From: Silene noctiflora
Lineage: Eukaryota > Streptophyta > Magnoliopsida > Caryophyllales > Caryophyllaceae
Assembly: GCA_009801015.1 (NCBI GenBank)
Contig: VHZZ01008698.1
Coordinates: 7,774 to 60,293 of the forward strand
DNA: 52,520 bases
Direction of reading: 5' to 3'
Below, piece by piece: positions 1-12,027 of the stretch. A program made the translations under genes and the position numbers. A model generated the notes under the pieces. It was not told where the DNA came from. It worked only from the letters and a program-made list of their open reading frames with translations, and did no database searches. Every line of letters begins with the position of its first letter. Position 1 is the stretch's first letter.

Positions 1-2340
1 TTTTTGATGCGGGGTAGGCGACAATTCCGCTCATCAAAAAATAGTATAGAGTAATTTGAGAAGGACCCCCATAGTTCAGAGTATTGACATTAAATAACCC
101 TAATTTATATGTTTAAACCCCTTAGATTAACTCTAATTTTCATGTCATTTAGCACTTATCATTGTGTTTTTTAATTAATATTGGTATTCTAGTTGCATTT
201 GCTTTTTTCAACATGTTTTGTAGGAATTTGAGTTTTTATGAGCTAAAATCCACCAAATATGCAAGCTAGAGTACACCGGTTAAGTTAAGAGCAAGTATTG
301 GACTAAATGTAGTATTTTGCATGGGTTTTTGCGTGAAGATTTGTTGGATTAATATAGTAAATACAAATGAAATCAAATGCAAATCAAGCCCAATCAATCA
401 AAGTCTAAAATAAAGTGAAGAGCTTAGGATTCTTAGATGCTTAAGATGCTAGGGTTGAAGGTCTTAAATCGGGTGATTAATCGTCCATCAATGCATCAAC
501 ATTGGATTCCACAGCATTTATGCAAAGAATTAAGGAGATCGGAGTAGAAAACCACGACCCCGATCAGCTCCCAAGGTCCAACCGTTTCAAGACGAGTCTC
601 CTATAAATAGAAGACCCCGTACATCACTTCTCACATCACTTCTTGCACAAATTTTTCTTTATATTCTCTCTAAATAATAGTAGTTAGTTTAGTTTAGGTT
701 AGTTTAGATTAATATTTCATTATTGTTACAAACAATTTCCATTTCCAATTTCAATTCAAGTTCATTTAGTTATTATTTTTCATATTCAAGTTATTCATTT
801 CCTTTGTGTTTCTTATTTTCATTTACGGTAATCCTTTCTAGTTTTCATTTTATTTATGTAGTTTACTTTGTAGTTTTGTATTTCATTTGCAAGTTTCATT
901 TTACATTATAGTTTTACATTATGTTTGCATCAGGGGCGGAATCAGGATTTCAATCTATCTGGGGCTAAATTTTAAAATATACAAAATGCTATTTTTTTCT
1001 CGAGATTTGTAACATAAGCCTACAATATAGCAAGGCTTGGAAGTCGATACTTATAAAATGGTTTTATGGATATTACATTTTGCGTATCAGTTTTGTAGTC
1101 TTTGAACCAAATATAAAGACTACTAACAAATACAACTGTACAAGTTATTAATTATTATCTATATCATAATATTTATGTCGAATGGAGCTAATTTATAATC
1201 ATTCTAACAATTCTGATGGCAAACTATTTAAATTGAGCTTGTAAACGATTTAGTGAAATTCATTTAAAATGATGTACTCATACTCCCTTCCAAAAGAATG
1301 TAAGCATTTTTTAAAAATTGTATATTCTGAAAAAAATTTATAATAGGGAAATTATATAACAACATTTTTCATACCATATCTCACTCGTTAGCCGTAAAAT
1401 AATTGATAAGTGATGGGAAACGAAAAAAAATAAAACGGAAAATAGATGCACAACAAGTGAAAGAAAGTAAAAAAAAAACAGGAAACAAATATGGTATTTT
1501 ATGGGATTAAAAAGACACCACGGAGGTTTGAACCTGTGTTGGTTTTCTGAAAACCAAACACAATTCCACTGGACTACAAACTTACTACTAATTGTTTACT
1601 ACTTCAAATAGTATATATTTTTGTTCCGCTCAGAAATTACTCGGGCTATAGCCCGAGTAGCCTAGCCCTGTATCCGCCTCTGGTTTGCATGTTCATTTCC
1701 ACTTAGCATTTACATTTGTTATTTTCTTCACATGAGTAGCTAGATTTTATAGTCTACGGATTAGGGGAGTCATGCATAATTGATAAATAAAACAAGTTGT
1801 TTAATTGGTTGTTCACTTATCATCTCTACCATGTTTGCATTGTTATGNTAGTCTATGATTAATGGCCATAATCTTTGATTAAATCCATTATACTTTCTAT
1901 AAGTCGAGAGATACAGAAATGTATTAGAACTAACATGCGTAGTAGATTGGCCTAACTCATAGTGAAAGCTTGTTAGTACCCGATTTAAGGCTTGATACTA
2001 ATAGTGAAAGTTGGGTATCTCTAGGCCTAGATGATTACNTGTGACAAACTAGTTTAATAACTATTTAAATATCAATTTGCATGAATGAACCGACCCCTAG
2101 ACGTCTTTTACTTTATTATTTGTTTTTATACTTTACTTTGCATATATCATTCAATCATCATACTTAATTCGTGACCGACCGAGATAAAATTCAATTCATA
2201 GCAACTAATTAACAACCACCGTACTCCTTCCGGATTCGACCCCTAAATACAACATTTATCTGTTATACCTAGGGTATTTATTTTTGATAGGTTGGCGACG
2301 ACCTCGTCACAACCTTTTTCATTTCGTCTCTTTTAACACC
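1..2340. mobile_element. LTR-retrotransposon-derived sequence (fossil)
   Basis: The segment carries the non-coding style typical of plant LTR or leader sequence: a start with GGGTAGGCGAC and CCGCTCATCAAA, and a right part with GGATTCGACCCCTAAATAC followed by TTTTTGATAGG and GGCGACGACCTCGTCAC. No coding domain of gag or pol is visible, so it is a solo LTR, a non-autonomous element or a remnant. The left end runs off the window and the right limit is approximate. A hAT element is nested in it (931-1682). Family (Ty3/gypsy or unassigned) cannot be settled by eye. It looks broken and old. Two N bases (1848, 2039) lie in it. Confidence 0.5.
931..1682. mobile_element. non-autonomous hAT element with 8-bp target duplication
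   Basis: The 752-bp element begins CAGGGGCGGAATCAGG and ends CCCTGTATCCGCCTCTG, which are imperfect inverted copies of each other. The 8 bases GTTTGCAT stand immediately on both sides (923-930 and 1683-1690), a perfect target-site duplication of the length used by hAT transposases. No transposase ORF remains. Around 1515-1590 there is a tRNA-like stretch containing GGTTTGAACC, in a style that recurs in other plant hAT elements. The perfect duplication suggests a younger insertion than the LTR sequence it interrupts. Confidence 0.85.
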
Positions 2341-2704
2341 TACAATCTTCCGTCACGCTTCCTCACATGTGAGGTCCCTTCGTAACCCAACGTGAAACCA
2401 TGGGAGCTCACCTGAGTGGGAATTAACGAATCCGCAAAGAGACCCTCCACCGATGGCATAATTTATCACATGGTTATAAAGATGGTGTCATGTTTAACTT
2501 TTAGGGGTGTAGAGGATTTTCTAATTTACTATTGGTAGAACCATGCTCATATATGATACGTCTCTCTATATGTAATCCTAGATGCCTATTAGTCCAGTTA
2601 AAAGGTAAAAAACGAAATCTGCATTCATAAAATTGTGTAAGATTATATTAGTGGATAATGGAAGGAGTTTAATTGTTTTAGAAAATAAGTTATTTTAGCA
2701 TTTT
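2340..2704. other. intergenic, no gene seen
   Basis: Non-coding sequence between the LTR remnant and the next MITE. No long ORF, no recognisable repeat end and no RNA gene could be supported. Confidence 0.5.
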
Positions 2705-2953
2705 TCAACTTGGGTTGTTTGATTTGTAATGGATTGAAATGGAATCTGATTATGGGGTTCTGATTGGTTCACCATAAGTTTGGAGAAAGGGGACACTGAA
2801 GTTTGGAGCCAAGTGAGGTGGGTGGGCATGAGATCTTAAGGGTTATGATGGAGTTAGAACCCATTCTCTAACTTCATTCCCTATCATCTCAACCAAACAA
2901 AGGAATGGACATGTGCATTTAAGTCCATTCTAATGGAACCAACCAAGCACCCT
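2705..2953. mobile_element. fold-back MITE, Harbinger-like
   Basis: The left end GGGTTGTTTGATT and the right end ACCAACCAAGCACCC are imperfect inverted repeats, followed inward by matching ATGGATTGAAATGGA and TCCATTCTAATGG. No coding capacity. TAA follows the right end, as expected for a TWA target, but no matching left triplet is visible, so the family is tentative. Confidence 0.45.
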
Positions 2954-3194
2954 AATAGATTTGATGTAGAGTGGTTGGCTTATTTAGCGTTTTTGTCTCA
3001 ATTCACGATAAAATGGGATGAAATTTGTACATTGCCAAAGCTGTTCTTCAGAATTAGCAGACTTCTTCACATGAGTTTCAATGGGTGCGAGTGTGCGACT
3101 GAATCCCTTAAATATATAAAAAAAAAATACTTTTAAATCAGTAAGTATCACAAGAGAGAGGTTAATCTTGGCAAAGTGTTTGTTATTAGTTCTC

Positions 3195-3390
3195 CACAAA
3201 CTCTCATTGAAGACGGCTACTATCCGTCACAAGCTAAACACGGATAGTGCCCATTTCACAATATGCAAGTGACACCAACCATTGGATGCTCCATTTCCCC
3301 CACTTGTCCTCCCACTTGCCTTATTGTGAGAGAGACACTATCCGTCTTCAGCTTGTGACGGATAGTGCCCGTCACAAGCAAGACGCTTTG
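3195..3390. mobile_element. Mutator-type MITE (CTATCCGTC family), copy 1
   Basis: A 196-bp element flanked by a perfect 9-bp duplication TTAGTTCTC (3186-3194 and 3391-3399), the length made by Mutator transposases. Both ends contain the fold-back core CTATCCGTCACAAGC / GCTTGTGACGGATAG, and the inner parts pair again through GCAAGTG and CACTTGC. The whole element can fold into a hairpin. Relatives lie near 25.8, 26.5, 40.6, 41.5 and 51.7 kb. Confidence 0.8.
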
Positions 3391-3586
3391 TTAGTTCTCT
3401 ATGAAGTGCAAAAGGAACTAGGTTTGAGCCATGTCTTGCTCAATGAAATGTTATGCTCTGTATTACTTTTTTAATACACCCAAAAAAAGTTAAAATAATT
3501 TAAAATTTACAAAATTCTTAAAAAATTAGAAACATGATAAAACTTGCGGAATTCTTACATGGAGTGAATACTGAATACCATGGATG

Positions 3587-3639
<53 letters not shown>

Positions 3640-4276
3640 TTGCATGAAACATTAGGCTCTTGATCATTATGTGATGACTTGTATGAAAATTCATATTAGT
3701 TGACCCTAAGAGGTTAAGGCTATGATGCGATTCTTGTTTGATAGCATCGAGGGGAAATCATATCCAGACGCGATATTAGCCTTATTCATATGTAGCCAAA
3801 TGTAAAAATGTATAATCATTAGGCATCATCTGATGAAAAGTAATATACACAAATACCCCAACGATGTTTACCCATTACCAGCAAAGAGGGAGCAAGAGCA
3901 TTCAAACTACTCAGAAAGTTACGGAGCCTAACTGAAAGAAGGGGTCACATTGCTGGTGAAAAAGATCAGTAATTACTTGCAAAACCTATAATTTTACACC
4001 CAAATTGTTTTTTCGGGGTCATGTATAGCAAAAACAATATAGTTTTACACCCTCAATAATCAATATTGAAGTAGCCGGATGACAATAAACAGGACTCGAT
4101 AAAAAAAGACCCGACATAAATTGTTAGATGTGTGCAATCGCAACACCAATGAATGAATTCAAAGACCCCTCTCTGAAGCCCTTGGTACTTCCTATACAGA
4201 GAACTCGGATGATACATGTGGAAGGTGTCCCCTTATTCCGATGTGGTAAGATTGTTTGTGAATTGTGGCCAGGAGA
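3391..4276. other. HEMA 3' flank with a poly-A tract
   Basis: No gene is seen. An uninterrupted A tract of roughly 50 bases lies at about 3588-3637. The part next to 4276 should hold the 3' UTR of the minus-strand HEMA gene. No clear polyadenylation signal was assigned. Confidence 0.5.
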
Positions 4277-6269
4277 TTACTTTTGGATTTGCTCCATCTT
4301 AGATCTAATTTTCTGTTCCAGTACTGCGGTCTCAGTTTCAAGGCTGAACATTCTATTGAGCGCATGCATGTTTTCTAAGGCCTCGTTCAGTGTCCGGCTG
4401 TCACTTCCATCGCATCTAAGGTGTTGCATTGGGCCGTGAAGGAGCTTGTTCACTATCCCCCGGCTAAGATCATCCAACGCTTTTCTGTCTTTCTTGGTAA
4501 GATTTTCACCCATCCTTGCCAGGCATTTTTCTAGCTCTGCCACTCTTATCCTCTCAACATATGCCCTCAGTTTCTTAATGGTGGGAACCGTCTCCAAGGA
4601 ATCCCTCCACGCCTCAAACTGTTTGGTTTCCTCACCAATGATGGTTTGAGCTTCCATAGCTTTCCGTATACGGTCCTCCTTGTTAGCTGCCACCACTTCC
4701 TTGAGGTCATCCACGTTGTACACTCTGGCATACTCGAGCTCTGACACACAGGAACCCACATTCCTCGGAACAGATATATCGACAAAGAGCCTGACACCGC
4801 CCACTTGTGCCCCTACGGGAGGAAGAGTGGATACTTGCTCTTTCAGGAAAAGAGGACTTTCTGACGCTGTGCTGGTGAAAACGACATCTGCCTCAACAGC
4901 ACAGGCAAGCATTTCAGAGAGGGGTTTGTAGATGATTTCAGCACCAGACATTTCCTCACGGATAGCATCAACTCTCGCTTCACTTCGGTTCACAACAACC
5001 ATCTTAGTGCACCCTTTTGCTATCAAGTGTTTAATCACAAGCTTACCCATTTTACCAGCTCCAATCACCAACATTCTAGCACTTGCATGGCAATATTCGG
5101 GTAGTTTCATCAGCGCCAATTCCACAGCAGCCGAACTCACTGACACTGCACCAGAAGCTATATTTGTCTCCGTTCTGACCCTCTTCCCAACTGTGATTGC
5201 ATGCTTAAACAAACCACTTATGTTCCTCCCAAACCCAACAACTCCCTGTCCAACTTTGACAACCTGTTTAACCTGAGCAAGTATCTGACCTTCTCCCAAA
5301 ACCAACGAGTCCAGCCCTGCTGATACTTCAAAGATATGCTGGGTAGCATCACCGTTATAGAGCAAAAACCTATGCTGGGCAATCTCAGACACAGGAACTC
5401 CACTAGTCTGCAAACCAGAAGACTAAATTCCGTAAACATTAAAACACCAGTGCTAAGCTTTAGGAACGACAGCCGGTTATCAAACAGTAACATCACATAC
5501 CAAACAAGATAGATTAAGCAAAACAGATACCCCAAACACAACTACAGAATCATATGCACATGATATCGATTAGCTGTTGATCTAGATGCAATATTTAATT
5601 GTGACCGGTATTTTAATCAAAGGTAAACAAATGATCAAAACGGAGTGAGTAGAAGCCAAGTAAATACCTTGGACATCCACTCAGTAACTTCCTTAACACC
5701 ACGATGCTGAGAAAGCGCAACGACATAAATCTCCATCCGATTACAAGTACTGAGAACAGCAGCCTCCTCAATATGATTCAAATTACAAAGCTCCTCAATA
5801 GCGCGTGGCCATTCCGCTTCAGGAATCGCAAGCTTTTCACGCACATCAACAGGACAAGTATGAATACTTAATCCTATCACCACAATGCTGCTCCTTTCCT
5901 TCGTATATCCTAAAACAACACACAAATACACAATCAAATTAATTATTTTAATTTCCGTGAACAGTATTCTAATCAAAAGTAAACAAATAATTGAGACATA
6001 CGATCAGCAGAGGAGGACTTGAGGAGTTGGAGAGCAGAGAGGCTGGAGGAGCGGGAGGAGGAGGAGGAGGCGGAATCGGAAGCGGTGAGGTCGGCGCGAG
6101 GGGAGAAAGAGCGACGGATGGATAAAGATCCGCGGCGGCGGCGGGAGAAGGTGATGAGGGAGGGGGAGTTGGTGTGGTGGAGAACGGATTCCAATGCGAG
6201 GGTGGCGGTGGCAGGGGTGGCGGCGGAGGAGTAAGATGTGGGGGTGGAAAGGCTAGATATGACCGCCAT
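4277..6269 (-). CDS. HEMA: glutamyl-tRNA reductase, chloroplast
   Basis: The enzyme reduces glutamyl-tRNA(Glu) with NADPH to glutamate-1-semialdehyde, the first committed step of chlorophyll and heme synthesis, in the plastid stroma. Exons on the minus strand are 6269-6002, 5909-5668 and 5407-4277 (stop TAA), joined with GT-AG introns of 92 and 260 bp and phases that close, giving 546 aa, close to the usual plant length of about 540-550. The only in-frame ATG upstream of the conserved part is 6269. Residues 1-89 are rich in Ser, Ala and Arg, as in a transit peptide. The catalytic Cys is in STCNRMEIY (C145) and the NADPH loop is GAGKMGKL (286-293). The C-terminal dimerisation region is complete. 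Plants keep a light-regulated and a constitutive HEMA; this copy cannot be assigned to either. No truncation is seen. Confidence 0.97.
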
Positions 6270-7649
6270 TTGTGGAATCCACGCGCCAAACCGGATATAA
6301 TCCGACCCGAATGTTAGAAAAAAAAAGAGAGGATGGAGATTGAGAAGAGAGAAAGGGGAAGGGGCGTGTGGTGGGCGTAAAAAGCAAAATGTTAAGGAGG
6401 AGACAGAGGTATGAGTTATGAGTTGGGATTGAATCAATTTAATTGAGGGTTGGTGTGTGTGATTGCCGATTGGATTGACCAACAAACAGAAGAACGTGTG
6501 GATTAGTTGGACTTGTAAGGAAACTGGGTCTGGGTTTGGCCGGTTCAAACTTTTGTGTAATCCTTTACTTTGATTTCTCTGCTTTCTTATTCGTTCTTCA
6601 TCTACTCCTTTTATCCACACGCCTTTTTAGTGACAAAAAAGGATTGTATATCGGATTGTGGGTGTTGCTGTGGGGCAAGGTGAATAAAATAAGCGTAAAG
6701 TATTGTATTGTGGGCTATTGTTGTGGGATGTGGTGATTAAAATAAGTATAAAACTTTACCAAAAAAAGAAATAGGGAAAGTATTGTAAATAAACGAAAAA
6801 GGAAATAGGGAGAGTTATTGAGAATAAGAGGGAGTAATTTTTAAGCATACGTGTCATTTTTCTGAGCTTATTAGCTCAATTTTTTTATGAGCTTATTAAA
6901 GTTTATGAGTTAGATTTTAATTTTTTTTTTTCGTTAAAACTCAAATTTAACTTAGCTTATACGTAATGTTTTTGTAATTTTTTTAGTTTAATGGGTAAGT
7001 GAATAAACTCATGAACTCATTAGTTTCCCAAAATCTTACTTTAGACGGGACGGATTAAATGTATCCATTTTACTATAAAATGTTACTATTTCCTGATAAA
7101 ATATTACCATCATTTTTAGGGTAAAAAGTGACAATTTTAGTTATAATATTTTGTCATTAAGTGATTACATCCTATTAATAAAAAATGATGATATTTAATC
7201 CGTCTTATTTCAGACCGTCTGAAGAAAGACTTATTGAGTATGTATAATTGTATATGACCACAATCCACAAATTTACAAAGTGAATCACCTTTTCGTTCAA
7301 TGGGCCATCTTTCCCAACCACTTCAATAATCTTCACCATTATTTTATATTTACTCTCGTTATAATGTTTGAATTCGTTAGTATTTTGGACTACCTTCATA
7401 AGTCTATATTAGTTTGTCAAATGTTTTTTATCTGTAAAATGAGATTATTTGACTATTTCTGTTACAATAATCTTAATTACAGCTGTTGTAAAGTTAAAAT
7501 TATATAATTTCGGTTAAAAAGAAGAAAAATTAGCAAGACTTAAAATTCTCTCCATTATTTTAGTGGTTCACAATTGTCTTATAAACCCATACTAGTATAC
7601 AACCTTTTTAATATAATTAAATGGGACAATAACCCTTTTTTTTTAAACT

Positions 7650-7830
7650 TAATTTCAGTTCAGTTGTGTTCTATTAAGTTCAATTCAGTTCAGTTCAGTT
7701 CAACTCTTCTCTTCACAAATTAACTCTTACTTCACTTCAGTTTAGTTAAGTCCAGCTGCAATGAGTTCGGTTTAGTTCAGTTCAGCTCTATTAAATTCAG
7801 TTCAGTTGAATTCGAACCGTTTTAGTAAGA
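7650..7830. repeat. degenerate TTCAG / CAGTT short tandem repeat
   Basis: About 180 bases are dominated by TTCAGTTCAGTT-like units with substitutions (TTTAGTTCAG, TTCAATTCAG). No terminal repeats or coding sequence accompany it. It looks like an expanded and decayed microsatellite. Confidence 0.7.
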
Positions 7831-8042
7831 ATCGGAGAGAATACGTATCAGTGAATAATGTGATTAATGAGTATTCCATATAATGTTATATGGCATGTGC
7901 CTCTAAAGAAGAATATGGTTCTTACTTCTTAGTGAAATCCAATAGTAAGAAAGGCAGATTCGCATATTACGGCAAGTCCCTCCAAAAATGTGTGTTATAA
8001 TCATCCATGGGAAATTGGGAATTGAAAAGGTAGACATCAAAG

Positions 8043-8066
8043 ATATTATTATTATTATTATTATTA
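8043..8066. repeat. (ATT)n microsatellite
   Basis: Eight or so ATT units in intergenic DNA, visible directly. Confidence 0.8.
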
Positions 8067-9107
8067 TAGAAAATGATGAATTGAAAGAGATAAGGAGTTG
8101 GAAAAAAGAGGGAGTTGTGAGTCCACGAAATCGAGTTTCTGTGATGTAGATTGCCCAATCAGATTTCATCCTCACTCCCCTGCCCACCCTCACTTGTCTT
8201 CAATTCATGGTTCACATAATCCCGTCGATACACAAATTCTATAATAAGACGGTTTCACATTGTGAGATTGTCATTTTTAACATTCATTTATCTCTAGCTA
8301 TTACTGTAATAAAAGAGCGAATTTTATACAAATGACCGTCTTTCACACAATAATTACTAGTGTCAATATGATTCACTAATTCACAATCTTTCCTTGGAAA
8401 AGAATATTGACGTCTTAATCACTAAATTTGGGAGAGACGAATAAGTGATTGAGAGACTAATCTTCCGTACCCTTTTTATTTGTATTTCGTGACTCTTTTA
8501 TTGTTGATCGTGACATAGTAATTTCGTACTTATTTACATAATAAATGTAAAATAGTATCTAAATTAATTTATTAAGAAACCGTCTCTCACAAGACCTACC
8601 CTCCGTTTTAATATAGAAAAATGAATGGTCAAATTGTATGATAAAAACAATGGTTGAATTTGATAATACAAAGATAGAATGGATCGATGAAAACGAGATG
8701 ATGAAATTATAGATGCATTTTCGAGCTATTGTATGTTTTGAGTTTTGAGTTATGGTATTCTTTGGACGGAATACTAGACCGTTCTTCCTCGAAATTTGCA
8801 TACGTTTTGAAAGAATTTCAGTTTCCTTGCAGGATACCGAGAATAATGACATATACGCAGCATCCCGGAATTCCCTCCACTCCAATCTAACAGAACTATA
8901 TTTTTAATTTTAAATCTGTAAATTCACCCAATAATAAGTCAAAAGGGTGTTAATTCACCCAATAATCAGCATTACTGAGGTTCTCAATGCTTGAATTAAT
9001 TCTTTCTCCGACAGAAAACAGTTAACATATTATAGCATTACACGGATTATAGTGAAGTATGACGACATCTCCGGAAGAGATGAATGCGAGTAGTAACATG
9101 GAAGGGA

Positions 9108-12027
9108 CTAGGAGTCGCTGGACGAGGCAGCAACGTCGTCCTTGTGCTTCACCATACCGGAATCTACCAGAACTGGAATCTCGGCTGCAAGCCATGGAGC
9201 AAGGCCCAGGCAGAGAGCATGCGCTATTCCAAACCGAGGGCTGCATAAACAAATCACACCCTATTTTAGTGGACTATCAAAAGGAAAGATGACGGCTCAA
9301 GCAGACGTTGGGACTCGTTCTAATTTCTAATTATCAGGGAGGTTCAGCCAGAACAGAGACAGATGGGAATTAGTCACAAGGGAATTAGTCAGAAGGCAAG
9401 ATTGCATTTCATCCAGCATTTCAGTTGAATAAAAAAGGGAGACCATGTTTTTTAATTCTTTTTTAAAGAACAGAGAGTAAAAGTCGTACATGCCAAAATT
9501 TCTCAAATGCCAGATGCAAGGTCAACAACATCTCATCATAACTGCAAATACTTTTGCTGGCAACATAACAAGTGCATTGATAAGCAAACTAAGCTTTTTA
9601 ATGAATTAAACCTAAAATTTAACAAGCATGAGGCACACCAAGGCAACAATGGCCCATAGCAAGTTAGCAACAAAGCGTAAAGTCCAAAGCTAAGACGTGC
9701 ATCACAGACACAAGGTGCACTGTTTTTGCAAACAAATTTCTAAATTTCAATAAAAAAATTCTGCAATAATGCCCCTTTTGAATTTGAGGGATGACATTTA
9801 AATGTGCAAATGACATGGATGATGTGTCAAAGGGAAGGTCACGAAAAAGAACTGGAATTAAAAAGTATGAAAATTGTGTAGTATTGTGCCTCACTAGTTG
9901 TAGCTATCTACAAGGCACGTCGAATCATTTTAGATAGTGTCTTGCTAATCCTTGGGTTAAGAGCGTGAGGTGCACTTTTTCAATATGAGAATTTAACCTA
10001 GCTTATAAGTAAAATTTACCCTTTGTTTGGTGGGAAGGATGTGGAGGGGAAGCAAAGGGATAGAGACTATTAGCATCGTTTGGTTACCAAAGTGGCTTGG
10101 AGGGATATGGAGATATCCTTTTTACCGCTAACAAGCTAAAAATAAAATCCGTCTAAGATAGAATGATTTAAAAGGAGAGTTACATTGGTCCATTCTCCCT
10201 CGTTCCATTTCCCTCCTACAACTATAAAAGGGTATCCAAACAAACCCTTCAACTCCCAAAATGACATGTTAAGAGACCACGATCCTATAGCTTGCAGCTT
10301 GCCAAAACACAAGCTTCGTTCGGCCTATATTCCATGTGGTAACCTATGCACCGAATCTGTCAAATGCAGAGAATACATATTGAACATCTCGACAAAAGAG
10401 AGTACCCTTTTTGTAATCAAGCCCAAAGTGTAAGAGATCAATGCTCTGTACTATTCCTCACCAAAAAGTGTGTTTCACATAGCAAAGTGGATATAATGTT
10501 CTGGTCTGTGGGAGTTCTAAAATGAAAGATAGAATCCCACAGATAACATACAACCACTAACAGTTGTACAAGACCATGTATAAGGGGATGTATTGGATAA
10601 GCTCATAAAGCATCATAGCTTAGAGACCTCAAAGAATCCAAAATATATTAGGGGAGCATTGGATAACCTTAGTTGTATAAAACAACCGTACAAAACCAAG
10701 ACGAATAGCTAAGAGACCTCAAAGAACCCGAAATGAATGAAGGGATATATTGGATAAGCTCATAAACCATACTCCGTCTCTAAGATCTTAGACCTACAAC
10801 ATACAACCCAATGGGGTGTGCCTGTCCATTACAGTGCCAAAGATACAAAAAGTGAGCAATGAAACGATTCCTCCAAACCACATATATTGAAACAACTGCA
10901 CCTCTACAACATACCTCTCCAACAAGGGAAAGATGGGCAGTCTTACAAGCCACTTAATGACAAGAAACCCTATAAGCTACACAAAATCATGTTTTCACCA
11001 AGAAACTTGCTTCCCTCTAAAAAAGCCGAACTCTTGTAAAACAATGTACTCCCTAATACCTTGGATTAAAATACCCCTCACAAAGAATATAAAAGCTAAA
11101 CACGTGAATGAGGTGAAGGGAGTATTTGATTTGCTTCCTTGTTTACGATGCAATTTCACATTGGTCTCTTGGTTGCCTTATAGAAAACATGGGAATTAGA
11201 AAATCACATGAAATGAAAAACTAAGGTTGCCCATTTTTATTGGGGAAATTGTCAATCCACATGAATTCTCAATGCCTACAAAACGGAGTAATTAACTTAG
11301 CTACTCACTACCAAGTGCTAACTCATAATTCACATGAACTGGATTCCTACATTGTGAATCAAACAATTTCACCCAACTCACACAAATTTGGACGGTGAAA
11401 TGTCATCATATCTGCGACATTTCATAGAATTCACGATTCCGACATCAACCAAACAACCACTAAGAGAGCTATAAACTCCTGGCATTTTCTATGGGGTGAT
11501 CAAAATAAGGAATACTACCAAAACACGCGAATTGAAAAACCCCATGAATTGCAAAATTGAACAATACCCAATTCCTACAAAATCAAACACATGCAAAAAA
11601 CCCTAAAATAGATTAAGATTTCAAAAAATTACCAATTCTTAGCCCAAAGAGGCTTAAAATGAACAGTCAAACAAATCTTCCCACCACGATACATCTTATG
11701 AGTCTTCCCATCCAATTGCGGAAGTTGCAGCTCCGGTGCAGTAGCAGGATAAGTAACAGGAATATCAAACTCAAGATCAAACTCATACTTCAACAAATTG
11801 TGTATATACCAACATTTGCCAGTCCAACGAGTACCTTCGGGATTCGCAGCGGCAATACGGAACCAATCATTATCATTAGATTTGTTCATCGATGTGTAAG
11901 CTATTAATCCCTTGTACTCCTCTTTTAGTCGTTGCGTCCATGCTGCACCGTCTCTTGGGCCGGCTTTGGTGGTTAGCAAAGGGATTTTTGTTAGGGTTGA
12001 TTTTGTGCGATTGTCCCATTCCTCCAT
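9108..12027 (-). CDS. UFC1: UFM1-conjugating enzyme E2
   Basis: UFC1 accepts the ubiquitin-like protein UFM1 from the E1 UBA5 and passes it on with the ligase UFL1, mainly at endoplasmic-reticulum-bound ribosomes. Exons are 12027-11633 and 9240-9108 (stop TAG), with donor GGTAATTTT and acceptor TTTATGCAG. The split codon reads Cys132, and the product is 175 aa, close to the family's 167-175. The start 12027 is the ATG that opens [10 protein letters not shown]; the open frame upstream contains no better candidate. The atypical E2 fold is recognisable through [14 protein letters not shown] (55-68) and the catalytic Cys119 in [15 protein letters not shown]. After the intron comes the conserved [19 protein letters not shown]. 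The intron is 2.4 kb and holds a MITE. The gene looks intact. Confidence 0.96.
10010..10255. mobile_element. fold-back MITE in the UFC1 intron
   Basis: The left end ACCCTTTGTTTGGTGGG and the right end TATCCAAACAAACCCTT are imperfect inverted repeats, in the style of Harbinger-like MITEs (GTTTGG ... CCAAAC). It is non-coding. Exact limits and target duplication are unclear. A second GTTTGG motif at about 10079 suggests a rearranged or nested copy. Confidence 0.5.

Larger units (their letters stand above)
6270..9107. other. intergenic: HEMA promoter side and UFC1 3' flank
   Basis: No gene is seen. The first several hundred bases should contain the HEMA promoter and 5' UTR; no TATA box was assigned. 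The rest is AT-rich with degenerate CAGTT repeats (7650-7830), an (ATT)n tract (8043-8066) and fragments carrying AGACGGT motifs near 7030-7220 and 8250-8340. Short ORFs here have no recognisable domain. Confidence 0.5.

Noticed and set aside
1515-1590. tRNA gene
   Set aside because: The GGTTTGAACC core resembles a T-loop, but a cloverleaf could not be completed and the sequence lies inside a hAT element.
4128-5276. Plus-strand ORFs at 4128-4439, 4446-4649, 4680-4931 and 4932-5276
   Set aside because: They are antisense to the conserved HEMA exon 3 and show no family resemblance; the open frames follow from the HEMA codon pattern.
6270-6620. Longer N-terminus of HEMA
   Set aside because: The frame is open but contains no ATG before 6269, and the family starts at the plastid transit peptide.
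7903-8193. 96-codon minus-strand ORF with an Ile run
   Set aside because: The Ile run is the (ATT)n microsatellite and the flanks have no recognisable domain.
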